DNA of 64,000 bases from assembly GCF_024529975.1 (NCBI RefSeq), contig NZ_AP024897.1, forward strand, positions 2,418,001 through 2,482,000. Direction: 5' to 3'. Source of the stretch: Vibrio quintilis. Lineage in GTDB: Bacteria; Pseudomonadota; Gammaproteobacteria; Enterobacterales; Vibrionaceae. Position 1 is the first letter of the stretch. Each line of letters starts with the position of its first letter. Below the pieces are notes generated by a model that did no database searches, was not told where the DNA came from, and worked only from the letters and a program-made list of their open reading frames with translations. Shown in pieces: positions 8,034 through 17,549 of the stretch. The translations under genes were made by a program, and so were the position numbers.

Positions 8034-9521
8034 TTATTCTGCCGCAGGTGCTTCCGGACGCCAGATACCGATAATCACCGCGGTCAGCAAAATACCTGCG
8101 CCGGTACAGAGTAACCAGGACACCACCGGAATCGGTTGTTCGATATAGCCGATAACCGTACCCAGCGGTGAGCCCAGACCACCAAAGTTTTTAATTCCCC
8201 ACAGTCCGACCAGTCCGCCAGCCAGCGCCGAGCCACACACACTGGCGACAATCACCTGTAACGGATGCGCAGCCGCAAACGGAATCGCCCCTTCTGAGAC
8301 GCCGACCAGCCCCATCGCACACGCTGCATTGGCAGTATTCTTTTCTTCGGTATTAAATTTTTTCTTAAATAAGCGCGACGCAACAAACACTCCCAGTGGC
8401 GCAATAGAGATCGCAGCCTGTACCGCAGTAAACGGCAGCAGATTCGCACCTTCCACACCATATTGTCCGAGCGTATCGACAAACACAGCGGTACTGAATA
8501 CATAAGCGGTTTTATTGATCGGACCGCCAAAATCAAAGCCGATCATGCCGCCAATCACTGCCCCGATCAGGAAGGAGGAACCTTTATGTTCTGTGATCAG
8601 TACATTCAGCCAGTGATACATGGTATCCATTGCCAGAGAGATAGGTTTTCCGATGCCATAAAGGACAAAAATGAAGATAAAAAAGGTAGAAATCACCGGA
8701 ATAATCATAATCGGCACGGCCGGGCGCAGAATTTTCGGCCATGGCACCCGTTTCAGGTACAACACAAAGTAACCGACAATAAAGGCAATCAGCAGTGCGG
8801 CCAGAAAGCTCCCGCCAGTCTTGGTGCCGAGAAATGTCGGGTCATTGGCGATGTATGCGCCGATCATCGCCGGAGCAATGGCCGGACGGTCAGCAATCGA
8901 GTTCGCCACAAATCCGGCAAACAGCGGAATCATGAGCGTGAAACCGACTTTACCGACCGTGAACAGGTGTGACATAAAATAACCCAGCGCTGTGGTTTCA
9001 TCGAATCCCCAGTTGACCAGATGCCCCTGCGCATCACTGTTAAATGCAAAGATATTGGCTAATGCCAGCAACAAACCACAGGTTGCCATCGGAATCATGT
9101 AGCCCACACCACTCATGGTATGGCGGAAAAATGCGTTATGGCTGGAAGTGCCAATAGTCACACCGCCGCCGACGGATGTCCCTTTGGCACTTTGGATCGC
9201 ATCAGCCACAATTTCTGCTTTAGTTTTGGCGTCTTCAATCACCCGCGCCGCATCAGCAATCGCATCATTGGTGGAAACCTGATACACCCGCTTACCCATA
9301 AAACGTGCTAAGGGAATCGTCACATCACTGGCAATAATCACCAGATCGGCTGCTGCAATCTCGGATTCAGTCAACGGCGTTTGCGTGCCAATGTTACCCT
9401 GTGTTTCCACCCGGATATCATAACCATGCCGTTTACCCGCCTCTATCAGGGCTTCTTCTGCCATAAATGTGTGCGAGATACCCGCGGCACAGGAGGTTAT
9501 AGCTACTACTTTCATCATCAT
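8034..9521 (-). CDS. PTS EIIBC permease, fructose family
   Basis: A 495-residue membrane permease. Residues 1-100 form an EIIB domain with the phospho-Cys in ITSCAAGISHTFMAEEAL. A linker of about 30 residues leads to an EIIC domain with about nine hydrophobic segments, including GGMIGFDFGGPINKTAYVF and the conserved GVSEGAIPFA loop. It imports and phosphorylates the sugar served by the GH38 mannosidase downstream. It is the first gene of the five-gene operon, and AAGG lies about 5 nt before the ATG. The family includes MngA and fructose permeases, and context favours a mannoside. Confidence 0.88.
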   Translation of the reverse strand: MMMKVVAITSCAAGISHTFMAEEALIEAGKRHGYDIRVETQGNIGTQTPLTESEIAAADLVIIASDVTIPLARFMGKRVYQVSTNDAIADAARVIEDAKTKAEIVADAIQSAKGTSVGGGVTIGTSSHNAFFRHTMSGVGYMIPMATCGLLLALANIFAFNSDAQGHLVNWGFDETTALGYFMSHLFTVGKVGFTLMIPLFAGFVANSIADRPAIAPAMIGAYIANDPTFLGTKTGGSFLAALLIAFIVGYFVLYLKRVPWPKILRPAVPIMIIPVISTFFIFIFVLYGIGKPISLAMDTMYHWLNVLITEHKGSSFLIGAVIGGMIGFDFGGPINKTAYVFSTAVFVDTLGQYGVEGANLLPFTAVQAAISIAPLGVFVASRLFKKKFNTEEKNTANAACAMGLVGVSEGAIPFAAAHPLQVIVASVCGSALAGGLVGLWGIKNFGGLGSPLGTVIGYIEQPIPVVSWLLCTGAGILLTAVIIGIWRPEAPAAE

Positions 9522-9881
9522 TACCGCCTTGTCAGCATCAATGTAGGAGTTATTTTCACGTCATCACACTGACTCTTTTTTATTGTTCAATCTGTTGTTG
9601 CTTTCAATCTGTTGTTATGGTCAGGTGACAGTTTTTACCATACTCCTGTCCGGACATTTGGCAAAAAACTTTCATTTTAAAGTTTAATATTGGTCACATT
9701 TGGTTTTTATTTGATTGTTTTTTTCAAAAATGCGTATAATTACTGATAATATTTTCATCAATAATGGACAGGTGTCTGCATAAAAATATCAGGAACCCGG
9801 TCCGGTATTGTGCCGGAGCAGGTTGACCTGTAGAGAATACGTCTTCAGGGGAAGGATGACCGGAGATGACCGGACAGGTTA
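9522..9881 (-). promoter_or_regulatory. Promoter region of the PTS operon with a 7-bp dyad
   Basis: No gene is visible in these 360 bp between the PTS operon and the next gene. A perfect dyad, AAACTTT-CATTTT-AAAGTTT, lies at 9666-9685 in an AT-rich stretch. It is a reasonable candidate operator for the RpiR regulator of the operon, but the assignment rests on position only. Confidence 0.4.
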
Positions 9882-10721
9882 TCAATCAGCCACAGGATTG
9901 AAATCCGCTTTTTTCGGGCAAACAACATGGGCGGCTTTCAGATGATACATTTCAACTTCAGGATGGCTGAAGAAGCCCATTTCCCAGGGGTTTTTGGTAA
10001 TAAAAAGCTCTTGTATCTGCGCAAATACCGGATGGGATTCCGGCACCTGAAACACCTCACCTTCAATGATGCTGTAATTCCACTCAATCGCCTGTTCGAA
10101 GGTAAATGTGGCCCGGCTGTCAATCGCGAAGTAACAGCGGTTTTTACGTCTCAGCAGCTTAGATTTAAATGTGCTGGGAAAAGTAATGAAAAATATATCG
10201 TCTTCTTTGGTCGACAAAAAAGCCATGACTGTCGTATGTGGCTGGTTCTCAGCATAGGTCAGCAGTACGCCAATCTTATTGTCATGTTCTTCAGCATCAA
10301 TTTCCGGCAGAGACTCTAACGGTGTCACGGGTAAGGGCTGCGGTGGCCGGGTATCCGCCGGAAAATTGTAACCCCCGGCTCTGTATTCTTTCACCGCAGA
10401 AAGACCGTAGAACACCTGATATTCAACCGCGTCAATGGTCGCTTCATACTCTGAAACAGCGGTAACCACACCTTTGAAAGACAGCCGGTAAACCTTTAAT
10501 TCAGCATCATATTCGGAAACGCCGGTGCGGTTATCCAGATGCAGGGTAACAAGTTGCTCCGGATTCAGTTGATGCCCTTTGGGAAAAGTCAGCTTCAGCC
10601 GGGTATCTGACAGGATTTGCACGCCGCAGATATAAACATCCATGCCCTGCGCCGGGTAAGTCCCCATCACGCCTAAAAGATGTGTACCAAGTAACGCCTC
10701 AAGTTTGTTTCCGGATGTCAT
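9882..10721 (-). CDS. Split-barrel flavin-type (PNPOx-like) protein with N-terminal beta domain
   Basis: 279 residues. The second half (about 155-275: MAFLSTKEDDIFFITFPSTF, then SKLLRRKNRCYFAIDSRATF) resembles the pyridoxamine-5'-phosphate-oxidase-like FMN/heme-binding split barrel, including a C-terminal PEVEMYHLKAAHV strand. The N-terminal 110 residues are a separate beta-rich domain (VQILSDTRLKLTFPKGHQL, LHLDNRTGVSEYDAELKVYR) that recalls PilZ/YcgR-like barrels, but no RxxxR plus DxSxxG motif is present. Function is unknown; redox or flavin chemistry is only suggested. The ATG at 10721 has a GGGAGA site 9 nt upstream. It is monocistronic and divergent from the cellulose operon. Confidence 0.6.
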   Translation of the reverse strand: MTSGNKLEALLGTHLLGVMGTYPAQGMDVYICGVQILSDTRLKLTFPKGHQLNPEQLVTLHLDNRTGVSEYDAELKVYRLSFKGVVTAVSEYEATIDAVEYQVFYGLSAVKEYRAGGYNFPADTRPPQPLPVTPLESLPEIDAEEHDNKIGVLLTYAENQPHTTVMAFLSTKEDDIFFITFPSTFKSKLLRRKNRCYFAIDSRATFTFEQAIEWNYSIIEGEVFQVPESHPVFAQIQELFITKNPWEMGFFSHPEVEMYHLKAAHVVCPKKADFNPVAD

Positions 10722-10860
10722 TGTTGCTGAGTCTCCCTGTCCATGTCGTCAGATCAGACACTTCGGTCAATATACCACCGTCTGATTATCGCGGTTTACT
10801 ATAAACCCGGAGCGTGTGTTGTTTCAATGGGTCAGGTCCATCTCCGCGGGCGATGACTCT

Positions 10861-10993
10861 GAATGAGCTGATTTCTTCGCAAAGACCCACAGGTTTTTCG
10901 TAAAAGGCATCATATTTTTGACTATTTACCGGAAATCTTCACCAAAGCACTCGAAAACCCAAAGCTTAAAACACAAATTCCCCGGACACAGAT
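10861..10993 (+). pseudogene. Fragment of a TetR-family regulator gene
   Basis: This stretch is closely similar in DNA to bases ~2143-2284 inside the intact tetR gene (shared blocks include AAGACCC.CAGGT, CATATTTTTGACTAT and GGAAATCTTCACCAAAGC). One frame reads DYLPEIFTKALENPKLKTQI, matching the C-terminal half of that regulator, but a missing base then shifts it. Neither the start nor the end of the gene is present. The fragment ends exactly where the hairpin repeat at 10995 begins. Confidence 0.75.
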
Positions 10994-10994
10994 A

Positions 10995-11041
10995 TATACC
11001 CAGGCAACCTGAAGATACAGAATTCAGGTTGCCTGGGCATC
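10995..11041. repeat. ATACCCAA hairpin repeat, copy B
   Basis: TATACCCAGGCAACCTGAA...TTCAGGTTGCCTGGGCAT forms a long, nearly perfect hairpin, the best paired member of the family. It abuts the TetR gene fragment on its left. The rest of the gap to 11193 shows only the upstream region of the next operon. Confidence 0.75.
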
Positions 11042-11193
11042 TTTGTGAACTTGTCTTTGTATTCAGTGTGTTGAATAGCCATTTATCGGCTAAGCTTATT
11101 CATAATGCTGTCCTTCATCTTTTCCCGTGAATGCGTTTTTTCATTCAACATTTGTAAGCTGTTTTTATCACCTGATTTGATAAAGGAGAAAGA

Positions 11194-11613
11194 ATGAACA
11201 CGAAGATCAGTCCGCCGGAAAGGTCTGCCTTGTTTTCAGGTGAAAACGAAACCATCTGGCACAAACGGTTAGATCTGTTCCTCCGTGCTGAATACATCAT
11301 GAAAAGATTTCAGCTCATCTTCGCCCTCAGCCTGGGTATTTGTCTTCTCAGTATCACATTTCTGGGCTTTGGGCTGTTTTCCGCTCAGATCATCACAGCC
11401 GTTCCTTTTACTCTGGCACTGCTCACAACATTGATTTCCGCTTTTATGGCAACGTTTTTCAAGCCATTAGTTCGTTTAAGCCGTTCACATCGTAACGACT
11501 TGTCCCGCAGGTTCTATCAGAATCATATCCGGGTTGAATTTCAGGATAATGCCATTCTGCTCAGGAACATCCGAAACTCACAAATCATCATTTACCGGAG
11601 CAGGCATGGATAA
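11194..11613 (+). CDS. Small two-helix membrane protein at the head of the cellulose operon
   Basis: 139 residues with a strong AAGGAGAAAG site before the ATG. Two hydrophobic segments (about 46-70 and 76-95) suggest two transmembrane helices, with a basic cytoplasmic tail (KPLVRLSRSHRNDLSRRFYQ). It overlaps the following bcsA by eight bases, so the two are translated together. I do not recognise the family. Position suggests an accessory subunit of the polysaccharide synthase, but nothing in the sequence proves it. Confidence 0.7.
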   Translation: MNTKISPPERSALFSGENETIWHKRLDLFLRAEYIMKRFQLIFALSLGICLLSITFLGFGLFSAQIITAVPFTLALLTTLISAFMATFFKPLVRLSRSHRNDLSRRFYQNHIRVEFQDNAILLRNIRNSQIIIYRSRHG

Positions 11614-13816
11614 ATCCGGACAAAAACATCCAGAGAACCGGCAAGTTCAGTCTGGCCGGTTCTCTGATAAGGCACTCAAAGCCGGTATAATGATTTGCTT
11701 TGCACTGCTCGCTGTTCTGGCGGCCGTACCCGCCGGTCCTGAATCACAGCTCTACATATCCCTGAGCGTGATTGCTTTTGTCTATGTCATGTCATCCACA
11801 GCGTTACAACATAGTAAGCTCCGCGAAATCTGCCGGATTACTGCGATTGTCGCCGGTTCTTTGCTCTCTGTCCGTTATCTCACCTGGCGCGGATTGTATA
11901 CGTTACAAACCGATGATTTACTGTCACTGGCCCCGATGTGGATCCTTTTTGCTGCTGAAATATATTCTGCGGTGGTCCACTTTTTCGGCTGCTTTGTCAA
12001 CATTTTTCCCCTGCGCAGGCCGGTACTATCCCTGGACAACTACGACGACGAACAGATTCCGGTCATAGATGTCATGGTCCCAAGCTACAACGAACCGGAA
12101 GAATTACTCGATATTACGTTACGTGCAGCGCTGATGATGAATTATCCGGCCGGCAAAATGCATGTCCACCTGCTTGATGACGGCGGCACAGACCAGAAAA
12201 TCAATCAGGCCGACACCGAACGTGCCCGGGAAGCCAGAGAGCGAAGAGCCACTCTGCAGAAACTTTGCCTCGGACTTGGTGTTCAATACCATACCCGCGC
12301 TGAAAACCTGCATGCAAAAGCCGGCAATATCAACAGTGCGCTGCCCGCTTGCAACGGCGACATCGTCGTCATTCTGGATGCAGATCATGTCCCCACCACC
12401 GATTTTCTATCCCGGACGGTGCCATGGATGATTAACAACGACAATATTTTTCTGGTGCAGTCGCCACACTTTATGGCGAACCCGGATCCGGTTGAACGTA
12501 ATTACTTAGATGCTTTTACCAGGATGCCTTCAGAAAACGATATGTTCTACGGCATTGTTCAGCGAGGGCTGGATTTCTGGTCTGCCTCATTTTTCTGTGG
12601 CTCTGCCGCCCTGTTAAGACGAAAAAGTATCGATATCGTCGGAGGCATTGTCGGTGATTCGATTACCGAAGATGCGGAAACAGCTCTGGAACTGCATTCC
12701 CGCGGCTATGAATCAGTTTATGTCGAACAGCCCCTGGTCAGTGGCCTTGCACCGGAAACCTTTTCGTCTTTTATTCAACAGCGCATTCGCTGGGCGCAGG
12801 GCATGGCTCAGATTATGATCATCAAGAAACCCTTCTTCAGACCCGGATTAAGCTGGCATCAGAAATGTGGCTATATGAGTTCGATTGTGTTCTGGCTGTT
12901 CCCCTTTTCCCGGCTGGTATTTTTACTGTCACCGATGGGGTATCTGGTGTTCGGTCTGGAACTGATTCACGCATCTTTTATTGATGTTCTGGCTTATACA
13001 ATTCCCCATGTCATCGTGACAACCCGGATATCCACGGTTCTGTTTGGCCGGAACCGGTGGCCGTTTATTTCTGAAATGTACGAAATTCTGCAATGTACAT
13101 TCGTTTTCCGGGCCTTACTGACCGTTTTCCGCAATCCGCATCATCCTTCATTTCTGGTGACACCGAAAGGTGAAAACCTCAGCCACGATCATATTTCTTC
13201 CCTGTCCGGTATTTTTTATTTCCTGCTGGCACTGACGATCATCAGTAATATTGCCGGGATTTATCAGTATTACCATGCACCGCTCTCGCGGGAACTGACC
13301 ATTTTCGTGATTATCTGGAACAGCTTCAACCTGCTGCTGTTTTTAGGCTTGCTTGAAGTCCTGATTGAAAAGAAACAATTGCGCAATTATCCGCGGCTGC
13401 CGGCGTACGATGATGTGGAGATTGAATTTCAGGACGGACAAACCGCTTCAGGCTGTCTGATCGACTTAAGTGTGGACGGCGTCAGACTCAGGCTGAATCA
13501 GGCGCAGCCGCTCCCCGAAACCGTTACCTTATCCGTCTTTGCCAATGCCCTGAATCAGCAAATCAGGATTCTCTGCCGGGTACGGGGTCAGAGTGAACAA
13601 TCCGGGGAAATCCGGCTACAGTTCATCACGCAGAATAGTGAAGACAAAAATAAAGTGGTTGCATTCGCGCTGGGTGACAGTGCCCGCTGGGAAAGTTTTC
13701 AGCGGCGACGGACCCGGCCGATCTCTTACTATTACGGCATGAAACAGGTACTGACCACAAGCTTTAAACCGGTCTTTAAACATATTTGGATTAGATTACA
13801 ACAGAGATCATCATGA
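11606..13816 (+). CDS. bcsA: Cellulose synthase catalytic subunit, BcsA-like, with PilZ domain
   Basis: 736 residues from MDKSGQK (GGAG upstream; the start overlaps the previous stop). Membrane helices flank a GT2 glycosyltransferase domain with the full processive set: VPSYNEP, HLLDDGG, VILDADH, DSITEDAE and QQRIRWAQG (QxxRW). A C-terminal PilZ domain carries RNYPR (RxxxR) and DLSVDG (DxSxxG), so activity should require cyclic-di-GMP. It polymerises UDP-glucose (or a related sugar) and extrudes the chain with BcsB. The gene overlaps bcsB by ATGA. No BcsQ, BcsE or BcsZ gene is present nearby, and bcsB is interrupted, so the pathway is probably inactive in this strain. Confidence 0.9.
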   Translation: MDKSGQKHPENRQVQSGRFSDKALKAGIMICFALLAVLAAVPAGPESQLYISLSVIAFVYVMSSTALQHSKLREICRITAIVAGSLLSVRYLTWRGLYTLQTDDLLSLAPMWILFAAEIYSAVVHFFGCFVNIFPLRRPVLSLDNYDDEQIPVIDVMVPSYNEPEELLDITLRAALMMNYPAGKMHVHLLDDGGTDQKINQADTERAREARERRATLQKLCLGLGVQYHTRAENLHAKAGNINSALPACNGDIVVILDADHVPTTDFLSRTVPWMINNDNIFLVQSPHFMANPDPVERNYLDAFTRMPSENDMFYGIVQRGLDFWSASFFCGSAALLRRKSIDIVGGIVGDSITEDAETALELHSRGYESVYVEQPLVSGLAPETFSSFIQQRIRWAQGMAQIMIIKKPFFRPGLSWHQKCGYMSSIVFWLFPFSRLVFLLSPMGYLVFGLELIHASFIDVLAYTIPHVIVTTRISTVLFGRNRWPFISEMYEILQCTFVFRALLTVFRNPHHPSFLVTPKGENLSHDHISSLSGIFYFLLALTIISNIAGIYQYYHAPLSRELTIFVIIWNSFNLLLFLGLLEVLIEKKQLRNYPRLPAYDDVEIEFQDGQTASGCLIDLSVDGVRLRLNQAQPLPETVTLSVFANALNQQIRILCRVRGQSEQSGEIRLQFITQNSEDKNKVVAFALGDSARWESFQRRRTRPISYYYGMKQVLTTSFKPVFKHIWIRLQQRSS

Positions 13817-14816
13817 CACGAAAAAAAATAAGATTACCGGCGCCGGATATCAGATTGGTTTTTATGCTTTTGGTGAGTCTGCTCCCCTTGAGGACAGCAG
13901 CCGGAAATTTAAACACATTCCGGCTCAGTGAATTTCATACCGGCGACGCGATTATGCGGCTTGCCGGGGAAAGCGCCGGAGAAACCCTGACCATTCCGCT
14001 GTCACCGCTGGTTGAAGTGACATCGGCAACACTCCGTCTCAAACTCACATCTTCTATCGCTTTACAGAAACGACGCTCCATCCTGAGTGTCAGGCTGAAC
14101 AACGCCACCATTGCCCAGATTGCTTTCGACCCTGAGAAGCCGGATCTGTCCGCTGATATCAAACTCCCCGTTTCACTGTGGCGCAGCCAGTACAATGCAC
14201 TGACTTTTGCAGTCAGTCATCATGCTGAAATTTGTCAGGCCAGTCAGTCTCCGGATTTGTGGAGTGAGATCAACCTGTATGATTCCATGCTGACACTGGA
14301 CACAAAAGTTAAGATCGGACAGCTGAACCTGCAAAAACTGTCGGCTTTTTTTCATCCGGGAATCGGTAGTCAGCAACAGGTAAAAGTCTTTACTTTCACA
14401 CAGGATAAGGCCCCTGGTCTTATCCGGACACATGTTTTGCCGGCAATTGCTCAGGCACTGGCATTACGCCGGGAGTACAGGAGTCTTACTTTTGATTATC
14501 AGGCACTGCCTGAACCAGCACTGCCGGCCGGAAATTCCGGCACGCCGGAACAAAACGCAGCTTACCTGCACAGCAGCTGGTATACCGGTAAAAAGCAAAG
14601 TGATGAATTACATATCCTGACCGGCACCCGTGAGACATTAGCGCCTTACCTGCCGGATACAGTCACCCGGGACATTAAAGGCCCGTTTCTGCGTATTCAG
14701 AAAACGCCGCCGGTTCTGAAAGGAAAAGATATCCTCATCGCCCCTCAATACCGGCTGATTGTGTCCGGCCTTACCGCCGCAGAGGTACTGAAAGCCGCCA
14801 CAACGCTTAACTCCTA

Positions 14817-16148
14817 TCACTTAAGGTGCTTGGAGCGAACTGGATAGCGGGTCTTACTTATACGAACGGTCCTTGATTTGGGCCGTTTTTTTCGCTCAGG
14901 CAAGATGTAGCGTTTTACACGTTCACGCATCGCCCTCAGTTTTTTGGGGATCGAGCCTGGTGAAGCTATTGCACACCACATGAGCTCGTCCTGGATATCT
15001 CGAAGCGCCATCATAAAACTGATCCGCAAAGGTGATACCCCTGCCTCTTTAGCAATACGGCTTATCTCCAAACGAACAAGGTTGTAGGCGATAAGTATTC
15101 CCCATATTTCTTGTTCCACTCCCTCAACTGACTGGCTTCGCAGTAACACTTCATCCTCAAGCATATCGTGCTTTATTTCGCCGTAGCTGTTCTCAACTTC
15201 CCACCGCTCAAAATAGACATCAAGCAGAGATTGGAGACTATACTGGCTGTCGGTTAGAGAGGTAAGGAGCCCTTTGATATGGTTGGGTTGCTCTTGCTCC
15301 GGGTAAAGAACGAGCCTTGCTTGCCATTTTTCAGGTAGGCTCGGGTCTTGCCTTAATGCATGTTGAGAGACGCTCATCTCCACTATTAAATCTCGACCCT
15401 CCTCATCCAGCTGTTCGATAACTTCATACTGAGTATTAGATTTTATCGGGGTCATCCAATGGCTTGAACCGTGTTGTCGTGACCAGTTAATCATCAGCTC
15501 TGCACTTAGGTAGCATCGGTCAAAAATAGTAAGGGAGTTGGCAGGAACTGAGGGAATGAGCTGCTTTGCATAGTTCACTTCGCCTGTAGAACTTGGGCCA
15601 AAAGCAACATTATAGAGTAGACGGCTGCGTAGGGAGCAAAGTGCACATAATCTGACAATAGGGTATTCGGTATGGCGAGTTTTGCTGTGTTTAACGTAAT
15701 GAAAATGTTCGGCCAGAGGACTGGTATCATGCGTTCTAAACTGGGTGCCATCGACCGAGAAAAGTCTCAGCCCATACCATGTATCTTTATTGTCTTCCGC
15801 ACCTGTCCAATGCTCGGCTGTTAAAGAGAATAGGGCTTCGAGAGGTTTGGCTGTTAATCGCTTTCTTGCTTGGGGTATAGCGCTTGGAGCAATGGACTCT
15901 CCCAGAGAATTAGAAAGCTTCAGATCTAATTTATCAAGTACATCAGTAATAGGCCGGTCACGGTACAAACCAATTCCAACAACGAGCCAGACTACGAGCT
16001 CAGCAGGTAGCTTTCGCCGCCTCATGCTCGCTTTATTTGTTTCATCAAGTGCTTGATTTATCCACTCTAGTGGAAGCTCTTTTTGAAAGAGTGCAAGAGA
16101 TTCCGGAGAAGCAAAGTCATCAACATCAATAAGCCAGTGAGCCAACAT
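14817..16148 (-). CDS. IS4-family DDE transposase
   Basis: 443 residues from the chosen start. DDE residues are visible in FSVDGTQFR and TIFDRCYLS, and the IS4 YREK signature is exact in YFERWEVENSYGEIK (Tyr-2-Arg-3-Glu-6-Lys). The basic C-terminus (KRPKSRTVRISKTRYPVRSK) is typical. I chose the start at 16148 (MLAHWLID) because GAGGG lies 7 nt upstream; an ATG at 16166 is in frame but would place that site inside the gene. The gene appears complete, so the element may still be mobile. Confidence 0.9.
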   Translation of the reverse strand: MLAHWLIDVDDFASPESLALFQKELPLEWINQALDETNKASMRRRKLPAELVVWLVVGIGLYRDRPITDVLDKLDLKLSNSLGESIAPSAIPQARKRLTAKPLEALFSLTAEHWTGAEDNKDTWYGLRLFSVDGTQFRTHDTSPLAEHFHYVKHSKTRHTEYPIVRLCALCSLRSRLLYNVAFGPSSTGEVNYAKQLIPSVPANSLTIFDRCYLSAELMINWSRQHGSSHWMTPIKSNTQYEVIEQLDEEGRDLIVEMSVSQHALRQDPSLPEKWQARLVLYPEQEQPNHIKGLLTSLTDSQYSLQSLLDVYFERWEVENSYGEIKHDMLEDEVLLRSQSVEGVEQEIWGILIAYNLVRLEISRIAKEAGVSPLRISFMMALRDIQDELMWCAIASPGSIPKKLRAMRERVKRYILPERKKRPKSRTVRISKTRYPVRSKHLK

Positions 16149-16149
16149 A

Positions 16150-16185
16150 AAAATACCCTCAAACATAAATGCTTGAGGGTATTTT
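16150..16185 (-). promoter_or_regulatory. Hairpin masking the transposase ribosome-binding site
   Basis: AAAATACCCTCAA at 16150-16162 and TTGAGGGTATTTT at 16173-16185 form a perfect 13-bp stem that includes the GAGGG ribosome site. IS10 and IS50 use such hairpins to block transposase translation from read-through transcripts; the same is likely here. Confidence 0.7.
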
Positions 16186-17549
16186 CAACCAACCACAGGA
16201 TCGTTCAACTGATCATTTACTTAACTGATCGGAGTTAGCCACAACGCTGGCTTATATGGATGATGCCCTGAACCCTGATGCTCAAATCAATATTCTGGCA
16301 CAGTCTGATTCCCTTCAGCCTCCGGCACAAAAGATCACGCTACAGCCCGGAAAAACTTACTCGTTTAAGCAAACAGGCGCGGAATCTGCCACATTTAACG
16401 GCAGCGGCTTGTTTGTTAAAAATATTGATGTCCGCCTGCCTGCCGATTTTTTCGTTCCTGAAAGTGCAACATTCAAAATGGCATTAGATTTTAGTTATGG
16501 CGCAGGGCACGGCACCGGCTCCGTACTGAATATTCTGGTGAACGATGACATTATTCACGGCTTTGCAATCGACAATGTCAACGGCAACGCATTCCGGGAT
16601 TATCTGCTGTCTGTTCCGGCCCGCTACTTCCGGGGTGGTATCAATAAAATTGCATTCCATATCTCACAGGAAAACCAACCGGCTCAGGGAAAATGTGCCC
16701 ATACCAGTCATTCATTTTTACGCTTCCATTTAAGCAACACATCGACCCTCAGTATTCCGCAGGCAGACCACCTGTCCATCCAGCCGGACCTGAGGCTTCT
16801 GGCCGGAACCGGCTACCCGCTCGCCCGCTTCACCGATCAGGGCCCCAGTCTCCTCTACCTCACCCGGCCCGATATGATGTCTGCCGCACTGACGCTGACC
16901 GGCAAACTGGCTCAGGCTGCCGGAACCTTTATTCCGGATGTCGCAATTGCCTTTGGTGTTCCTGAACAACTGACGACAAATGCCATCGTACTGGCAAAAC
17001 CAGCCGACTTAAATGAATCTTTATTCAGCCATGTCTCAGCCTCTGTGGCGAAAGTGAAAAAGTGGCCTTACAGGCTGCAAAACGAACTGTATAACCGGGT
17101 TGTGAAGGGTTCAGAGAATCCGGACAGAAAAACAGCTGCAACAGATTTTACCCTGCAGGAAAGTTCTCTGGGCTCGCTGGCAACATTCATTGCAATGAAA
17201 AATCCGGCAACCGTAAAAAACGGCACGCTGTTTATCATCGCGGCTGACAGCAGTAAAACATTGACTCAACGGGTCAGCCAACTGGTCAAAAGTCCGTTAT
17301 GGAGTCAACTGTCCGGTGATTTTTTCGTATGGCAGGATGCCAAAAAGCCGTTATTAGTGATGCAGGTTTCCGGCCGGTTCAATATAGGTCAGGCCCGAAA
17401 ATGGGCGGAGCTGGAAGCCTGGGTGTCCAATAATCCGTGGTACTGGTTAGCCGGCGCATTGCTTGTGGTTCTCCTGACCAGCCTGATCATTTATGCATTA
17501 ATCAAACGCAGATATCAAAAAATCAAACAGGCATGGTGACGCAATTAAG

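Larger units (their letters stand above)
14808..16237 (-). mobile_element. IS4-family insertion sequence in bcsB (1430 bp)
   Basis: The ends are imperfect inverted repeats: TAACTCCTATCACTTAAG at the left matches TAACTCCGATCAGTTAAG read from the right. The element carries one transposase gene on the minus strand and a hairpin over its translation start. Boundaries are set by the terminal repeats and by the flanking 11-bp duplication. Confidence 0.92.
14797..16248. repeat. 11-bp target site duplication flanking the IS4-family element
   Basis: GCCACAACGCT occurs at 14797-14807 and again at 16238-16248, directly outside the IS ends. An 11-bp duplication fits IS4-family transposition, and the perfect identity suggests a recent insertion. 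Confidence 0.93.
13813..17539 (+). pseudogene. bcsB: Cellulose synthase regulatory subunit BcsB, split by an IS element
   Basis: Two pieces (13813-14807 and 16249-17539) join in frame when the IS and one copy of the 11-bp duplication are removed. The junction then reads AATTLAYMDDALNP, and the intact protein would be 761 residues, normal for BcsB. The N-terminus has a signal-type hydrophobic stretch, then beta-rich carbohydrate-binding modules (TLTIPLSPLVEVTSATLRLK). The C-terminus ends in the membrane anchor WLAGALLVVLLTSLIIYALI followed by RRYQK, which packs against BcsA. The upstream piece would now stop within the IS, and the downstream piece could only start internally. The disruption looks recent: both halves are otherwise intact. 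Confidence 0.92.

Noticed and set aside
10918..11130. 70-codon frame over the TetR fragment and hairpin
   Set aside because: It is a different frame from the TetR homology and reads through the hairpin repeat, so it is not a gene.
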